Shown here: positions 1 through 9,976 of the stretch, piece by piece
Layout: each line of letters opens with the position of its first letter
Position numbering within the stretch: the first letter of the stretch is position 1
Program-made: the position numbers and the translations under genes
Notes under the pieces: model-generated
What the model saw: only the letters and a program-made list of their open reading frames with translations
The model's database searches: none
Told to the model about the DNA's origin: nothing
Assembly: GCA_900315775.1 (NCBI GenBank)
Contig: ONAJ01000019.1
Location: 1 to 48,837 of the forward strand
DNA length: 48,837 bases
Reading direction: 5' to 3'
Origin: an uncultured Prevotella sp.
GTDB lineage: Bacteria > Bacteroidota > Bacteroidia > Bacteroidales > Bacteroidaceae

Positions 1-57
1 GTGTAAGTAGGCTGGTTTCACCGCGTAAGTAGCCTACTTTCACATCGGAATAAGGCA
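1..57. repeat. 22-nt periodic repeat, fragment at window edge
   Basis: About two and a half imperfect units with a 22-nt period are visible: GTAAGTAG recurs at 4 and 26, and CTACTTTCAC at 35-44 matches GGTTTCAC at 14-21 one period earlier. The unit contains a dyad (AAGTAG/CTACTT, 27-39). At 72-93 there is GAAAATATTT-N5-ACAAAAT, a motif also found at 32311-32332 after the longer 22-nt array, so this is probably the cut end of a second copy of that element. The array may continue outside the window. Confidence 0.5.
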
Positions 58-116
58 CTTATACTTTTTCCGAAAATATTTCTTATACAAAATATGGAAG
101 TGCCAGAGTTTCTTTG

Positions 117-124
117 TATCTTTG
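117..124 (+). promoter_or_regulatory. Possible -7 box with no evident gene downstream
   Basis: TATCTTTG fits the Bacteroidota -7 consensus TAnnTTTG, but no clear TTTG lies about 20 bp upstream. Nothing coding follows on the plus strand. Only purine-rich repeats, a CTAACCA tract and the hairpin at 246-273 lie downstream, so it may be a relic or may drive a short non-coding transcript. Confidence 0.3.
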
Positions 125-194
125 CAATAGAAACTTAGAGGAGAGAGGAGTGAGGAGAGAGGAGAGAGAATAGTACTAAGCGCTTGGTACATTT

Positions 195-245
195 CTATAA
201 CCACTAACCACTAACCACTAAAAACCTCTAACCTCTAACCACTAA
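195..245. repeat. CTAACCA heptamer tract beside the guaA terminator
   Basis: The tract consists of TAACCACTAACC-type 7-bp units with some CTAACCT variants. On the minus strand it reads GTGGTTA repeated and lies just after the guaA terminator hairpin. Similar tracts follow hairpins at 29101-29136 and 32614-32639. From about 130 to 168 there is also GAGAGGAG-type low-complexity sequence. Confidence 0.7.
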
Positions 246-273
246 GAAACCCCGACCGAGTGGTCGGGGTTTC
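246..273. terminator. Rho-independent terminator downstream of guaA
   Basis: A 12-bp perfect stem (GAAACCCCGACC with GGTCGGGGTTTC) and a 4-nt loop lie 15 bp past the guaA stop. The plus strand has a TTTATTT tail and the minus strand a TTAGTGG tail, so it could work in either direction. By position it serves guaA. Confidence 0.8.
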
Positions 274-288
274 TTTATTTCGGAGGGG

Positions 289-1847
289 TTACTCCCACTC
301 TATTGTCGATGGTGGTTTTGAGGAGATGTCGTAGCAGACGCGGTTGACGCCACGCACCTTGTTAATTATCTCGTTAGAGACCTTTGCAAGGAAGTCATAG
401 GGCAGATGTGCCCAGTCGGCGGTCATAGCGTCGGTGGAGGTCACAGCACGCAGGGCTACGGGGTGTTCGTAGGTGCGTTCGTCGCCCATAACTCCTACGG
501 AGCGTATTGTGGAGAGGAGGACGGCACCTGCCTGCCATACCTTGTCGTAAAGCACTTCGCCGTCGTCGCAGCGGTAGTTGAGCATCGACTCGATGTAGAT
601 ATCGTCTGCCTCCTGGAGGATAGCCACCTTCTCACGGGTGATGTCGCCAAGGATGCGCACAGCAAGACCTGGTCCTGGGAACGGATGGCGCTTGATGAGA
701 CGTTCGGGCATCTGCAGCTGATAGCCTACACGACGTACTTCGTCCTTGAAGAGCCACTTCAACGGTTCGCAGAGCTGAAGATGCATCTCCTTTGGCAGTC
801 CGCCTACATTATGATGGCTCTTTATCACCATACCTGTTATGCTTAGGCTTTCAATACGGTCGGGATAGATAGTACCCTGAGCAAGCCACTTGGCATCAGT
901 AATCTTCTTTGCCTCAGCGTTGAACACCTCGACGAAGTCGCGTCCTATAATCTTACGTTTCTGTTCGGGGTCGGTGACTCCTTCGAGGTCTTTGAAGAAC
1001 TTCTCCGACGCATCGACACCGATAACGTTAAGTCCGAGTCCTTCGTAAGCCTCCATAACCTTCTGGAACTCGTTTTTGCGTAACATTCCGTGGTCAACGA
1101 AGATACACGTAAGGTTCTTGCCGATAGCCTTATTAAGGAGGGTTGCGCAGACGCTGCTATCGACACCGCCCGAGAGTCCGAGGATTACGCGGTCGTTGCC
1201 TAACTGCTCACGGAGTTCGTTTACCGTTGTCTCTACGAACGACGCAGGACTCCACTCCTGACGGGAGCCGCAGATGTCAACGACGAAGTTCTTAAGGAGT
1301 TTCTTGCCCTCGAGAGAGTGATATACCTCAGGATGGAACTGGACTGCCCAAATAGGTGAAGACTCTCCCCGACCCTCACCAGACCAGTAGGCAGCATTCT
1401 TTACGTCTGCCGTACTGCCGATGACCTCGAAGCCATCGGGAATTTGTGTTATGGTGTCACCGTGACTCATCCACACCTGTGAGTTGGGAGTGAAGTCCTT
1501 GAAGAGCGGGTTATTTTGGTCGAAGTGGCACAGCTGTGCACGTCCGTACTCACGGGTGTTGGTCTTCTCTACCTTTCCGCCATTTGAATGAGCGATAAAC
1601 TGTGCTCCGTAGCATATTCCGAGGACGGGCACCTTGCCGACAAACTGACTAAGATCGACCTTGAATGCCTGTGGGTCGTGAACGCTGTACGGGGAGCCGC
1701 TAAGGATAACGCCAATGACGGACTCGTCGGCTACAGGGAACTTGTTGTAAGGGAGAATCTCACAAAAGGTGTCGAGTTCACGAACGCGACGTCCTATGAG
1801 TTGCGTTGTCTGTGAACCGAAGTCAAGGATGATTATTTTCTGTTGCA

Positions 1848-1848
<1 letters not shown>
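289..1848 (-). CDS. guaA: GMP synthase (glutamine-hydrolysing)
   Basis: This enzyme converts XMP to GMP using ATP and glutamine, the last step of guanylate synthesis in the cytosol. The 519-residue protein has the full layout. An N-terminal class I glutamine amidotransferase carries the nucleophile Cys79 in GICYGAQ and the His172/Glu174 pair in FHPEV. An ATP pyrophosphatase domain has its P-loop LSGGVDSS near 225-232, and the C-terminal dimerisation domain ends in STIEWE. A short insertion near residues 155-164 ([10 protein letters not shown]) is unlike the usual family sequence. Its start overlaps the stop of the upstream nucleotidyltransferase gene (TAATG), so the two are probably co-transcribed and translationally coupled. 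The hairpin at 246-273 ends the transcript. Confidence 0.97.
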
Positions 1849-2609
<761 letters not shown>

Positions 2610-2615
2610 CGGGTG

Positions 2616-2623
2616 CAAAGGTA
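2616..2623 (-). promoter_or_regulatory. -7 box for the nucleotidyltransferase-guaA operon
   Basis: TACCTTTG on the minus strand is an exact match to TAnnTTTG and lies 7 bp before the chosen ATG at 2609. The transcription start would fall about at the start codon, implying a leaderless or nearly leaderless mRNA. Confidence 0.6.
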
Positions 2624-2627
2624 CAAA

Positions 2628-2655
2628 ATAATTGATAATTGATAATTGATAATTG
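2628..2655. repeat. ATAATTG heptamer array between divergent promoters
   Basis: Four exact tandem copies of ATAATTG sit between the divergent promoters of the nucleotidyltransferase and metallophosphoesterase genes. A related array (ATAATTC/ATAATGC) is at 33841-33868. Confidence 0.85.
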
Positions 2656-2697
2656 AAAAATTATGAATTATTAATAATGTATTTGGTTTTTATTTAC

Positions 2698-2705
2698 TAC
2701 CTTTG
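2698..2705 (+). promoter_or_regulatory. -7 box for the metallophosphoesterase gene
   Basis: TACCTTTG matches the Bacteroidota -7 consensus. No well-spaced TTTG is seen; TTTG at 2682 is too close. It excludes the upstream TTG start at 2703 and supports ATG 2727. Confidence 0.6.
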
Positions 2706-2726
2706 TCCCCGCAATTCTCAAGAATT

Positions 2727-3878
2727 ATGATAGCACGTATATTTTTATTACTGGTATTAGTTATTGTTCTTCCGGATATATTCATCTACATGAAGTACGT
2801 GAGGAAGGACAAAAGACTGTCACTTCGGAGTTTCATTGTAATTGCAGTAATAAGTGCAATAATGCTTATTTACACCATAGTACTGGCGTTGCAGCCTGGT
2901 TTTGCGCCAAAGAATACGTCGGTACTGTTTACGTACCTATTCTTATTAGGGGTGCTTATGGTGCCGAAAGCCGTATATGCACTATTCACATTCCTACTGT
3001 CGTTTGTAACAAAGAAGAAAGCCGAGCCTATAGCGTGCACCCTTGCCGTACTGTCATTAGGAACGGTGATTTACGGAAGCACGGTGGGGATAAGACAGAT
3101 TGAAGTTCACCAGGAAACTTTCTATTCCACCGACCTGCCAGCAGCTTTTGACGGTTACCGGCTGGTACTCATAGCCGATGCTCACGTGGGTAGTTTTATA
3201 GGTTGGCAGAAACCCGTACTGGAGAATTTCGTTGACGTCGTTATGGCACAGAAAGCTGATGCTATTCTCTTTGCCGGCGACCTGCAGAACATGCACCCCG
3301 ACGAGTTGGAAGTGGCAAGAAAACAACTGGAAAGGATACAGGCAAAAGACGGAGTATTCTCCGTTTTAGGCAATCACGACTACGCAGGTTATCTTGGTGA
3401 AACTCAGGACATAATGAAAAAGTCTGAAAGTAAGACTCAAAGTATGCAACGCTCCTTCGGATGGAACCTCCTGATGAATGAGAATGCCATCATAAGACGC
3501 GGCAACGACTCCATAGTTATTGCCGGAATGGAAAACGAAGGACAGAAACATTTCCCCAGAAAAGGCGACATAAAAAAGACTATGAAGGGCATAGGCAAAG
3601 ACGCCTTTGTCATAATGCTACAGCACGACCCTACGGCGTGGAAGACAGAAATACTGCCGCAGACAAATGCGCAGCTTACCGTAAGCGGTCATACCCACGG
3701 CGGTCAGGTGTCGCTCTTCGGACTTCATGCTGCTGAGTTTGCATACGACGAATGGGGAGGAAGGTATGACGAGGGAGACCGAGCGCTATACGTGACGACA
3801 GGTCTTAGCGGATTTGTTCCCTTCAGACTTGGTTTGCCAGCAGAAGTGGTGGTGATTACGTTGAGAAGTAAGAGGTAA
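2727..3878 (+). CDS. Membrane-anchored metallophosphoesterase
   Basis: This 383-residue protein has an N-terminal membrane part with about four hydrophobic segments (residues 1-150), followed by a calcineurin-like phosphoesterase domain. The metal-ligand motifs appear in order: IADAHVG, FAGDLQN, LGNHDYAG and SGHTHGGQVS. This arrangement is typical of the YkuE/YaeI-like group, in which some members act on lipid or cell-envelope phosphoesters; the substrate here is unknown. ATG 2727 is chosen because the promoter box overlaps the earlier TTG. The C-terminus (TLRSKR) and stop codon fall in a heptamer repeat that fills the gap to purD, which is probably in the same transcript. Confidence 0.85.
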   Translation: MIARIFLLLVLVIVLPDIFIYMKYVRKDKRLSLRSFIVIAVISAIMLIYTIVLALQPGFAPKNTSVLFTYLFLLGVLMVPKAVYALFTFLLSFVTKKKAEPIACTLAVLSLGTVIYGSTVGIRQIEVHQETFYSTDLPAAFDGYRLVLIADAHVGSFIGWQKPVLENFVDVVMAQKADAILFAGDLQNMHPDELEVARKQLERIQAKDGVFSVLGNHDYAGYLGETQDIMKKSESKTQSMQRSFGWNLLMNENAIIRRGNDSIVIAGMENEGQKHFPRKGDIKKTMKGIGKDAFVIMLQHDPTAWKTEILPQTNAQLTVSGHTHGGQVSLFGLHAAEFAYDEWGGRYDEGDRALYVTTGLSGFVPFRLGLPAEVVVITLRSKR

Positions 3879-3900
3879 GAGGTAAGAAGTAAGAAGTAAG
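3864..3900. repeat. AGAAGTA/AGAGGTA heptamer array before purD
   Basis: Five tandem 7-bp units (three AGAAGTA, two AGAGGTA) plus AG span the metallophosphoesterase stop codon and end two bases before the purD ATG. The array forms the whole intergenic spacer. Confidence 0.9.
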
Positions 3901-3902
3901 AT

Positions 3903-5180
3903 ATGAAAGTATTATTATTAGGCAGTGGAGGTAGAGAGCACGCCTTAGCATGGAAGATTGCCAAGAGCGAGCAAGTGGAGAAACTTTTTATAGCACCAGG
4001 TAATGCCGGTACTACGGACTGTGGTGAGAATGTAGCCATCAGCGCCGACGACTTCGAAGGTCTTAAGGACTTCGTCGTTGCCGAAGGCATCGATATGGTT
4101 GTCGTTGGTCCTGAGAACCCGTTGGTAAAGGGCATCTACGATGATTTCCTCAACGACGAGAGGACAAGGAACATTCCCGTCATAGGTCCTTCGAAGGCTG
4201 GTGCCGTATTAGAGGGCTCAAAGGACTTCGCCAAAGGATTCATGCAGCGCCACAACATACCCACAGCACGTTATGCCACCTTCGACGGTGAGCACCTACA
4301 GGAAGGGCTCGCCTTTCTGGAAGGTCTTAAAGCACCTTACGTACTGAAGGCCGACGGACTCTGTGCCGGCAAGGGTGTGCTGATACTCCCCACCCTCGAG
4401 GAAGCTAAGAAAGAGCTCAAGGAGATGCTCAGCGGAATGTTCGGCAACGCCTCGTCGCGAGTAGTAATAGAGGAGTTCCTCAGCGGCGTAGAGTGTTCTG
4501 TGTTTGTGCTTACCGACGGAAAGCACTACAAGATACTGCCCGAGGCAAAGGACTACAAGCGCATAGGCGAGGGTGACAAAGGTCTGAACACGGGCGGCAT
4601 GGGTTCGGTAAGTCCTGTGCCCTTCGCCACAGAAGAGTGGATGAAGAAGGTTGAAGACAGGATTATCAAGCCCACCGTAGAAGGTCTCTACGAAGAAGGC
4701 ATAGACTACAAAGGCTTTATCTTTTTCGGACTCATCAACGTTGAGGGCGAACCGATGGTTATAGAGTACAACTGTCGTATGGGCGACCCCGAGACAGAGA
4801 GTGTGATGCTAAGACTGAAGAGCGACATAGTAGATCTTTTCAAGGGTGTTGCTGATGGTAACCTTGACAAACGCACCATAGAGTTTGACCAGCGTGCTGC
4901 AGTTTGCGTGATGCTCGTCAGCGGCGGCTATCCCCAGGAATACAAGAAGGGCATCAGCATCTTCGGAGCTCAGGATGCTGCCAGCGGAGAGTCTATCGTG
5001 TTCCACGCAGGAACAGCGATGAAAGACGGTCAGCTGGTTACCGCAGGCGGCAGAGTCATCGCCGTCTCGTCGTACGGCGCCGACGGCAAAGAGGCGTTAG
5101 CGCGCTCTATGGAGGCCGCCAAGAAGATAGACTTTGAGGGGAAATACTTCCGCAGAGACATAGGATTGGACATTTTATAG
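3903..5180 (+). CDS. purD: Phosphoribosylamine-glycine ligase
   Basis: This enzyme joins glycine to 5-phosphoribosylamine with ATP to give GAR, the second step of de novo purine synthesis. The 425-residue length is normal. The N-domain starts with [14 protein letters not shown]. The ATP-grasp domain has [13 protein letters not shown] and [14 protein letters not shown], then the conserved [12 protein letters not shown] loop and the metal-binding region [12 protein letters not shown]. The C-terminal domain is complete. It starts two bases after the heptamer array and ends 10 bp before the next gene, so it is likely co-transcribed with its neighbours. Together with guaA it gives the left end a purine flavour, although the two are not in one operon. 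Confidence 0.97.
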   Translation: MKVLLLGSGGREHALAWKIAKSEQVEKLFIAPGNAGTTDCGENVAISADDFEGLKDFVVAEGIDMVVVGPENPLVKGIYDDFLNDERTRNIPVIGPSKAGAVLEGSKDFAKGFMQRHNIPTARYATFDGEHLQEGLAFLEGLKAPYVLKADGLCAGKGVLILPTLEEAKKELKEMLSGMFGNASSRVVIEEFLSGVECSVFVLTDGKHYKILPEAKDYKRIGEGDKGLNTGGMGSVSPVPFATEEWMKKVEDRIIKPTVEGLYEEGIDYKGFIFFGLINVEGEPMVIEYNCRMGDPETESVMLRLKSDIVDLFKGVADGNLDKRTIEFDQRAAVCVMLVSGGYPQEYKKGISIFGAQDAASGESIVFHAGTAMKDGQLVTAGGRVIAVSSYGADGKEALARSMEAAKKIDFEGKYFRRDIGLDIL

Positions 5181-5190
5181 ACTATATTCA

Positions 5191-6135
5191 GTGTTAAGAT
5201 ACAGACAGAACAGGATTGTAGAAAGCAGGCTTACACTACCCGTAGTAGCCGTAGCTACGCTGATACTCTGGTGTGTGGTGTTGTGCTTTAAGGACTTTGC
5301 TTTGGAAGAAGTCCTTCCGAAGCTGGGCATCCTCTCGCTGAGCACGTACCTTATGATGCTCCTGAACAACGAGAATGCCCTCATCCGCATCTACAGTCGT
5401 ATGGTGTCGTGTATGTTCCTGCTCATAAGCACGTCGGCTATATTCAACATCATATCCCTTAGGGCAGCACTCTGTCAGCTGGGTTTCATCATTATGATAT
5501 CCCTGCTCTTCAAGAGTTACCAGGACCGTTCAAGCACAGGATTAACCTTCTACGCCTTCCTTTGCTTAGGACTCATCAGTATGGTATATATAAAGGTATT
5601 ATACCTTGTGCCGTTCCTGTGGGTAATGATGCTCACATTCCTTATGTCGTTCAGCATAGGTACCATCTCCGCCTCAGTCTTAGGAGTATTGACACCATAC
5701 TGGTTTGTAGGATGTATCGCGCTGGTAATGCAGGACGCCACGTGGTTCGAGGAGCACTTTGCGCAGATATTCACCTTCTCGACAGACATCTCGGAGTTGA
5801 GTGTCAACGAGGTAATCCTCTTCACCGTACTCTTCGTATTTGGAGTATTGGGAGCCATTCACTTCATACTCTTCAACTATCAGGACAAGATACGTACCCG
5901 ACTGTTTTACTATCTGCTCATAGAGCTGTCGGTACTCATTGGTGTTCTTACCCTTTTACAGCCTTGCGACAGCGAGTTCCTGCTGCCCATGCTTATTGTC
6001 ACCGTCAGTCCGCTGATAGCACACTTCGTGTCGCTTACCCACAGCAGACTGTCAAACATAACCTTTCACCTGGTGATTCTCGCCATTTTATATTGCATAG
6101 TATTTAACTTATGGACGCCATTATTGACATTCTGA
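5191..6135 (+). CDS. Polytopic inner-membrane protein, unknown function
   Basis: The 314-residue protein is almost entirely hydrophobic, with roughly eight to ten predicted membrane helices separated by short loops (for example around 15-35, 45-60, 70-90, 95-115, 125-180, 205-225, 235-280 and 285-310). I do not recognise a catalytic motif or named family with confidence. GTG 5191 is the start that keeps the full first helix and lies 10 bp after purD. Its last 25 bases overlap the next gene, so the two membrane proteins are probably translated together. Conservation of this pair downstream of purD in relatives would help to assign a role. Confidence 0.6.
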   Translation: MLRYRQNRIVESRLTLPVVAVATLILWCVVLCFKDFALEEVLPKLGILSLSTYLMMLLNNENALIRIYSRMVSCMFLLISTSAIFNIISLRAALCQLGFIIMISLLFKSYQDRSSTGLTFYAFLCLGLISMVYIKVLYLVPFLWVMMLTFLMSFSIGTISASVLGVLTPYWFVGCIALVMQDATWFEEHFAQIFTFSTDISELSVNEVILFTVLFVFGVLGAIHFILFNYQDKIRTRLFYYLLIELSVLIGVLTLLQPCDSEFLLPMLIVTVSPLIAHFVSLTHSRLSNITFHLVILAILYCIVFNLWTPLLTF

Positions 6136-6572
6136 ACGGCTGTGGATACTGGGGAATGCTCATTGCAGCCTTCCTTGCAGGCTCATTCTTCCCTTTTAGC
6201 AGCGAGGCTGTCATGCTGGGGCTGTTGGCTACCGGACTCGATGCCGACATGCTTATAGTGTATGGTTCCATAGGCAACGTGCTGGGTTCCGTCTTCAACT
6301 ACTGCGTAGGTCGTATGGGCAACTTAGAATGGATAGAGCAGTATCTCCACGTAAAGAAGGAAGACCTTGACAAAGCCCAGCGGTTTATGGCAGGACGAGG
6401 AGCGTGGATGGGGTTCTTTGCCTTCATACCCTTTCTTGGCAGCGCCATCACAATACTGCTGGGACTAATGCGTGCCAACGTCCCCGTGACGATAACCAGC
6501 ATCACCATAGGAAAGGTGCTTCGCTACGTCATCCTGATATATGGAGCGCAGTGGATTGCCGCCTTATTTTAA
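6111..6572 (+). CDS. YqaA/DedA-family small membrane protein
   Basis: A 153-residue protein with four to five helices and a VTT/SNARE-associated-like core. GSFFPFSSEAVMLGLLA near the N-terminus, GNVLGSVFNYCVGR in the middle and FIPFLGSAITILLGLMR further on match the YqaA branch of the DedA superfamily. DedA proteins influence membrane homeostasis and lipid-carrier recycling; the exact role of YqaA members is not known. It overlaps the preceding membrane gene by 25 bp. A promoter for the next gene follows at 6614, so this is probably the last gene of the purD transcript. Confidence 0.75.
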   Translation: MDAIIDILNGCGYWGMLIAAFLAGSFFPFSSEAVMLGLLATGLDADMLIVYGSIGNVLGSVFNYCVGRMGNLEWIEQYLHVKKEDLDKAQRFMAGRGAWMGFFAFIPFLGSAITILLGLMRANVPVTITSITIGKVLRYVILIYGAQWIAALF

Positions 6573-6613
6573 TTCTTTAACTTCCATATCTTCATTGTTT
6601 AGACTAAAATAAC

Positions 6614-6621
6614 TACCTTTG
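6614..6621 (+). promoter_or_regulatory. -7 box for the DUF2723 gene
   Basis: TACCTTTG is an exact consensus match. It places the transcription start near 6626, so TTG 6626 cannot be the translation start and ATG 6647 is preferred. Confidence 0.65.
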
Positions 6622-6646
6622 CAGGTTGAAAAATTACTTTTATAAG

Positions 6647-9600
6647 ATGAAACAATTCAAAGTAGTGGACTACATCCTCGGTTGGGTAGCATTCTTCATT
6701 GCTACCATAGTGTATTGTTCCACAATAGAACCTACAGCTTCCTTCTGGGACTGTCCTGAGTTTATTACTACGGGTTACAAGTTAGAAGTGGGCCACCCCC
6801 CAGGTGCTCCGTTCTTCATGCTTACCGCCAACCTGTTCACGCAGTTGGTAAGCGACCCGTCGATGGTTGCCAAGATGGTGAACACTATGAGTGCGCTCCT
6901 TTCAGCCACCTGTATCCTGTTCCTCTTCTGGACTATCACCCATCTGACGCGTAAGCTTATTCTCAAGGACTGGTCGGAGATGAATATGGCAAAGCTCATT
7001 GCCATAGAGGCGAGCGGTATGGTGGGAGCGCTGATATACACCTTCAGCGACACCTTCTGGTACTCCGCTGTCGAGGGCGAGGTATATGCCTACTCCTCCG
7101 CCTTTACCGCAGTAGTGTTCTGGTTGATACTGAAGTGGGAGGACCACGCCGACGAGCCCCATTCTGACCGCTGGTTGGTTCTTATAATGTATATGACAGG
7201 ACTCTCCATCGGTGTGCACCTGCTCAACCTGCTGTGTGTGCCCGCCATTGTCCTTGTATATTACTACCGTCGTTTCCCCGATGCCGACCTGAAGGGTTCT
7301 CTCATAGCACTCTTCATTTCGTTCGTCATTGTAGGAGCTATCCTTTACGGTGTCGTTCCGGGCATCGTCACCGTGGGCGGCTGGTTTGAGTTGTTATTCG
7401 TCAACGAGTTAGGCTTCGCGTTCAACACGGGTCTCATAGTATACATCATTCTGCTTACAGCCACCGTGCTGTGGGCAATCTACGAGACGCAGCAGGACAA
7501 GAGTCTTATGCGCCAGAATGTTTCCTTCGTAGCTTCTGTAGCCCTGTTGGGTGTTCCTTTCTTCGGCTACGGATGGTCATCGGTAATCATCGGTGTTGTA
7601 GTACTTGCCGCATTGTGGTTCGTACTAAGAATAAAGAAGGAGAAGGCTGTGCTCGTAACGGCACGAATGAAGAACACGGTACTGCTGTGTATGCTGATGC
7701 TTATGATTGGTTACTCAACATACGCCGTTATCGTTATTCGTTCCGACGCCAACCCTCCTATGGACCAGAACTCTCCTGAGGACATCTTCACTCTGGGTTC
7801 ATACCTCAGTCGCGACCAGTATGGCGACAGTCCCCTACTCTACGGACAGGCATACACTTCGCAGGTAGCCTTCGACGTTGACGGAGCATACTGCAAGCCC
7901 CGAATGAAAGAGGGAGCGCCGATATATCAGCGCAAGGAGAAAGCTTCTGCCGACGAGAAAGACTCGTACTTCATAGTAAGTCACAAGAACAAATATGTCT
8001 ATGCACAGAACATGCTGTTCCCACGAATGCATGATTCCGGCAGAGCGGGTGCTTACGAGAGTTGGATGTCAGGAGCTCCTACCTGGCTACGTGGCGGACG
8101 CGACATTCCCTACGACCGCTGCGGTGAGCCTATCACGGTACACATGCCCTCACAGTTTGAGAATATCTTCTTCTTCCTCTCCTATCAGTGTAACTTCATG
8201 TATTGGCGTTACTTCATGTGGAACTTCGCTGGTCGTCAGAACGACATTCAGGGAAATGGAGAGTTAGAGCACGGCAACTGGATTACAGGTTTCTCGTTCA
8301 TCGACGACGCACGTCTTGGCAGTCAGGACCTACTTCCCGACGACCTGAAGAACAATAAGGGACATAACGTCTTCTACTGTCTGCCGCTGATACTCGGTCT
8401 GCTGGGTCTTTTCTGGCAGGCATATCGCGGTCAGCGCGGCATAAGACAGTTCTGGGTAGTATTCTTCCTGTTCTTCATGACAGGTCTCGCTATCGTTGTA
8501 TATCTTAACCAGACACCTATGCAGCCTCGTGAACGCGACTATGCTTACGCCGGTTCGTTCTACGCCTTCGCTATCTGGTGTGGTATGGGTGTTGCTGCTA
8601 TCATTGACAACCTCAAGAAGCGACTGAAACTCGACGGCACACTTATCGCTGCTGTCGTTGCAGTAGTAACGCTGCTCGTTCCTATTCAGATGGCATCGCA
8701 GACCTGGGACGACCACGACCGCTCAGGACGTTATACCTGTCGCGACTTCGGTCAAAACTACCTTATGACGCTGCAGGACGAGGGTAATCCTATAATCTTC
8801 ACCAACGGTGACAACGACACCTTCCCACTCTGGTACAACCAAGAGACGGAGGGCGTGAGGACCGACGCACGAGTATGTAACCTCAGTTACTTGCAGACAG
8901 ACTGGTACATAGACCAGATGATACGTCCTGCATACGACTCTCCTTCGCTGCCTATCACGTGGCCGCGACTCGACTACTGCGCAGGAACAAACGAGTATGT
9001 AGAGGTAGTGCCCGAGGCTAAGGAGCAGATTATAGAGCTTTACAAGGAAGATCCCGAATATGCTAAAGCGCATTTCGGTGAGGAGCCTTTCGAACTCGCC
9101 AACATACTGAAGTACTGGGTTCGTTCAAAGGATAAAGAAACCCACATCATTCCTACCGACACCGTTTACGTCACCATAGACAAAGAGGCTGTAAGGAAGA
9201 GCGGTATGATGATTGCTTCCGACAGCATCCCCGACAAGATGGTTATCTCGCTGAAGGGTAAGAGTGCTCTTTATAAGGGCGACCTCATGATGCTTGAGAT
9301 GATTAGCAATGCTAACTGGACACGTCCTATCTACGTTGCTATCACCGTAGGAGCAGACAACTACATGAATCTTGGCGACAACTTCATACAGGAAGGTCTT
9401 GCTAACCGCATCACTCCGTTTACGACAGCGGGCGACGACGCAAAGAGCTTCGACACTGAGAAGGTTTACAAGAACATGATGACACGCTTCAAATACGGCG
9501 GCATGAACGTGAAGGGTGTGTATCTCGACGAGACGGTGATGCGTATGTGCTATACCCACCGCAGACTCTTCGCACAACTTGCGCTGCACCTCATAGCAGA

Positions 9601-9976
9601 GCATAAGGAAGACAAGGCAAAGAAAGTTCTTGCGTATGCTAAGGAACAACTGTCGGAGGATAATATTCCTATGAATTTCCTCAGTGGCGGTATCGAAATA
9701 GCTAAGGCTTATGCCCTCCTCGGAATGAAGAAGGAAGCGAAGGATGTCCTGTCGAAGGTCTTCGAGAACTCTCGTCAGTATCTCCGCTACTACACAGCGT
9801 TCAACGGCAGCACACTGATAAGCTACCAGCAGGAGTGTCTTACACAAATGTACATCATGAGCGAGTGTATAGAAGTGGCAGATATGGTTGACAAAGCCTA
9901 TGCCGACAATATGGCACAGACCCAGAATACATACCTGAAGATATATCAGGACAAAGGTGGACAACTTCCATACTAA
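6647..9976 (+). CDS. DUF2723 (GT117-type) membrane glycosyltransferase
   Basis: The 1109-residue integral membrane protein belongs to the DUF2723 family, a GT-C-fold group related to human TMEM260, which is a protein O-mannosyltransferase. The N-terminal half holds many membrane helices with the family motifs FWDCPEF (near residue 34) and EVGHPPGAPFF. A helical region near 590-700 contains RERDYAYAGSFYAFAIW. The C-terminal part (from about 700) looks periplasmic, with a predicted helical-repeat tail. In Bacteroidota this family is inferred to glycosylate secreted proteins or envelope polymers; donor and acceptor here are not determined. Its stop overlaps the start of the deacetylase gene, so the two are translationally coupled. 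Confidence 0.85.
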   Translation: MKQFKVVDYILGWVAFFIATIVYCSTIEPTASFWDCPEFITTGYKLEVGHPPGAPFFMLTANLFTQLVSDPSMVAKMVNTMSALLSATCILFLFWTITHLTRKLILKDWSEMNMAKLIAIEASGMVGALIYTFSDTFWYSAVEGEVYAYSSAFTAVVFWLILKWEDHADEPHSDRWLVLIMYMTGLSIGVHLLNLLCVPAIVLVYYYRRFPDADLKGSLIALFISFVIVGAILYGVVPGIVTVGGWFELLFVNELGFAFNTGLIVYIILLTATVLWAIYETQQDKSLMRQNVSFVASVALLGVPFFGYGWSSVIIGVVVLAALWFVLRIKKEKAVLVTARMKNTVLLCMLMLMIGYSTYAVIVIRSDANPPMDQNSPEDIFTLGSYLSRDQYGDSPLLYGQAYTSQVAFDVDGAYCKPRMKEGAPIYQRKEKASADEKDSYFIVSHKNKYVYAQNMLFPRMHDSGRAGAYESWMSGAPTWLRGGRDIPYDRCGEPITVHMPSQFENIFFFLSYQCNFMYWRYFMWNFAGRQNDIQGNGELEHGNWITGFSFIDDARLGSQDLLPDDLKNNKGHNVFYCLPLILGLLGLFWQAYRGQRGIRQFWVVFFLFFMTGLAIVVYLNQTPMQPRERDYAYAGSFYAFAIWCGMGVAAIIDNLKKRLKLDGTLIAAVVAVVTLLVPIQMASQTWDDHDRSGRYTCRDFGQNYLMTLQDEGNPIIFTNGDNDTFPLWYNQETEGVRTDARVCNLSYLQTDWYIDQMIRPAYDSPSLPITWPRLDYCAGTNEYVEVVPEAKEQIIELYKEDPEYAKAHFGEEPFELANILKYWVRSKDKETHIIPTDTVYVTIDKEAVRKSGMMIASDSIPDKMVISLKGKSALYKGDLMMLEMISNANWTRPIYVAITVGADNYMNLGDNFIQEGLANRITPFTTAGDDAKSFDTEKVYKNMMTRFKYGGMNVKGVYLDETVMRMCYTHRRLFAQLALHLIAEHKEDKAKKVLAYAKEQLSEDNIPMNFLSGGIEIAKAYALLGMKKEAKDVLSKVFENSRQYLRYYTAFNGSTLISYQQECLTQMYIMSECIEVADMVDKAYADNMAQTQNTYLKIYQDKGGQLPY

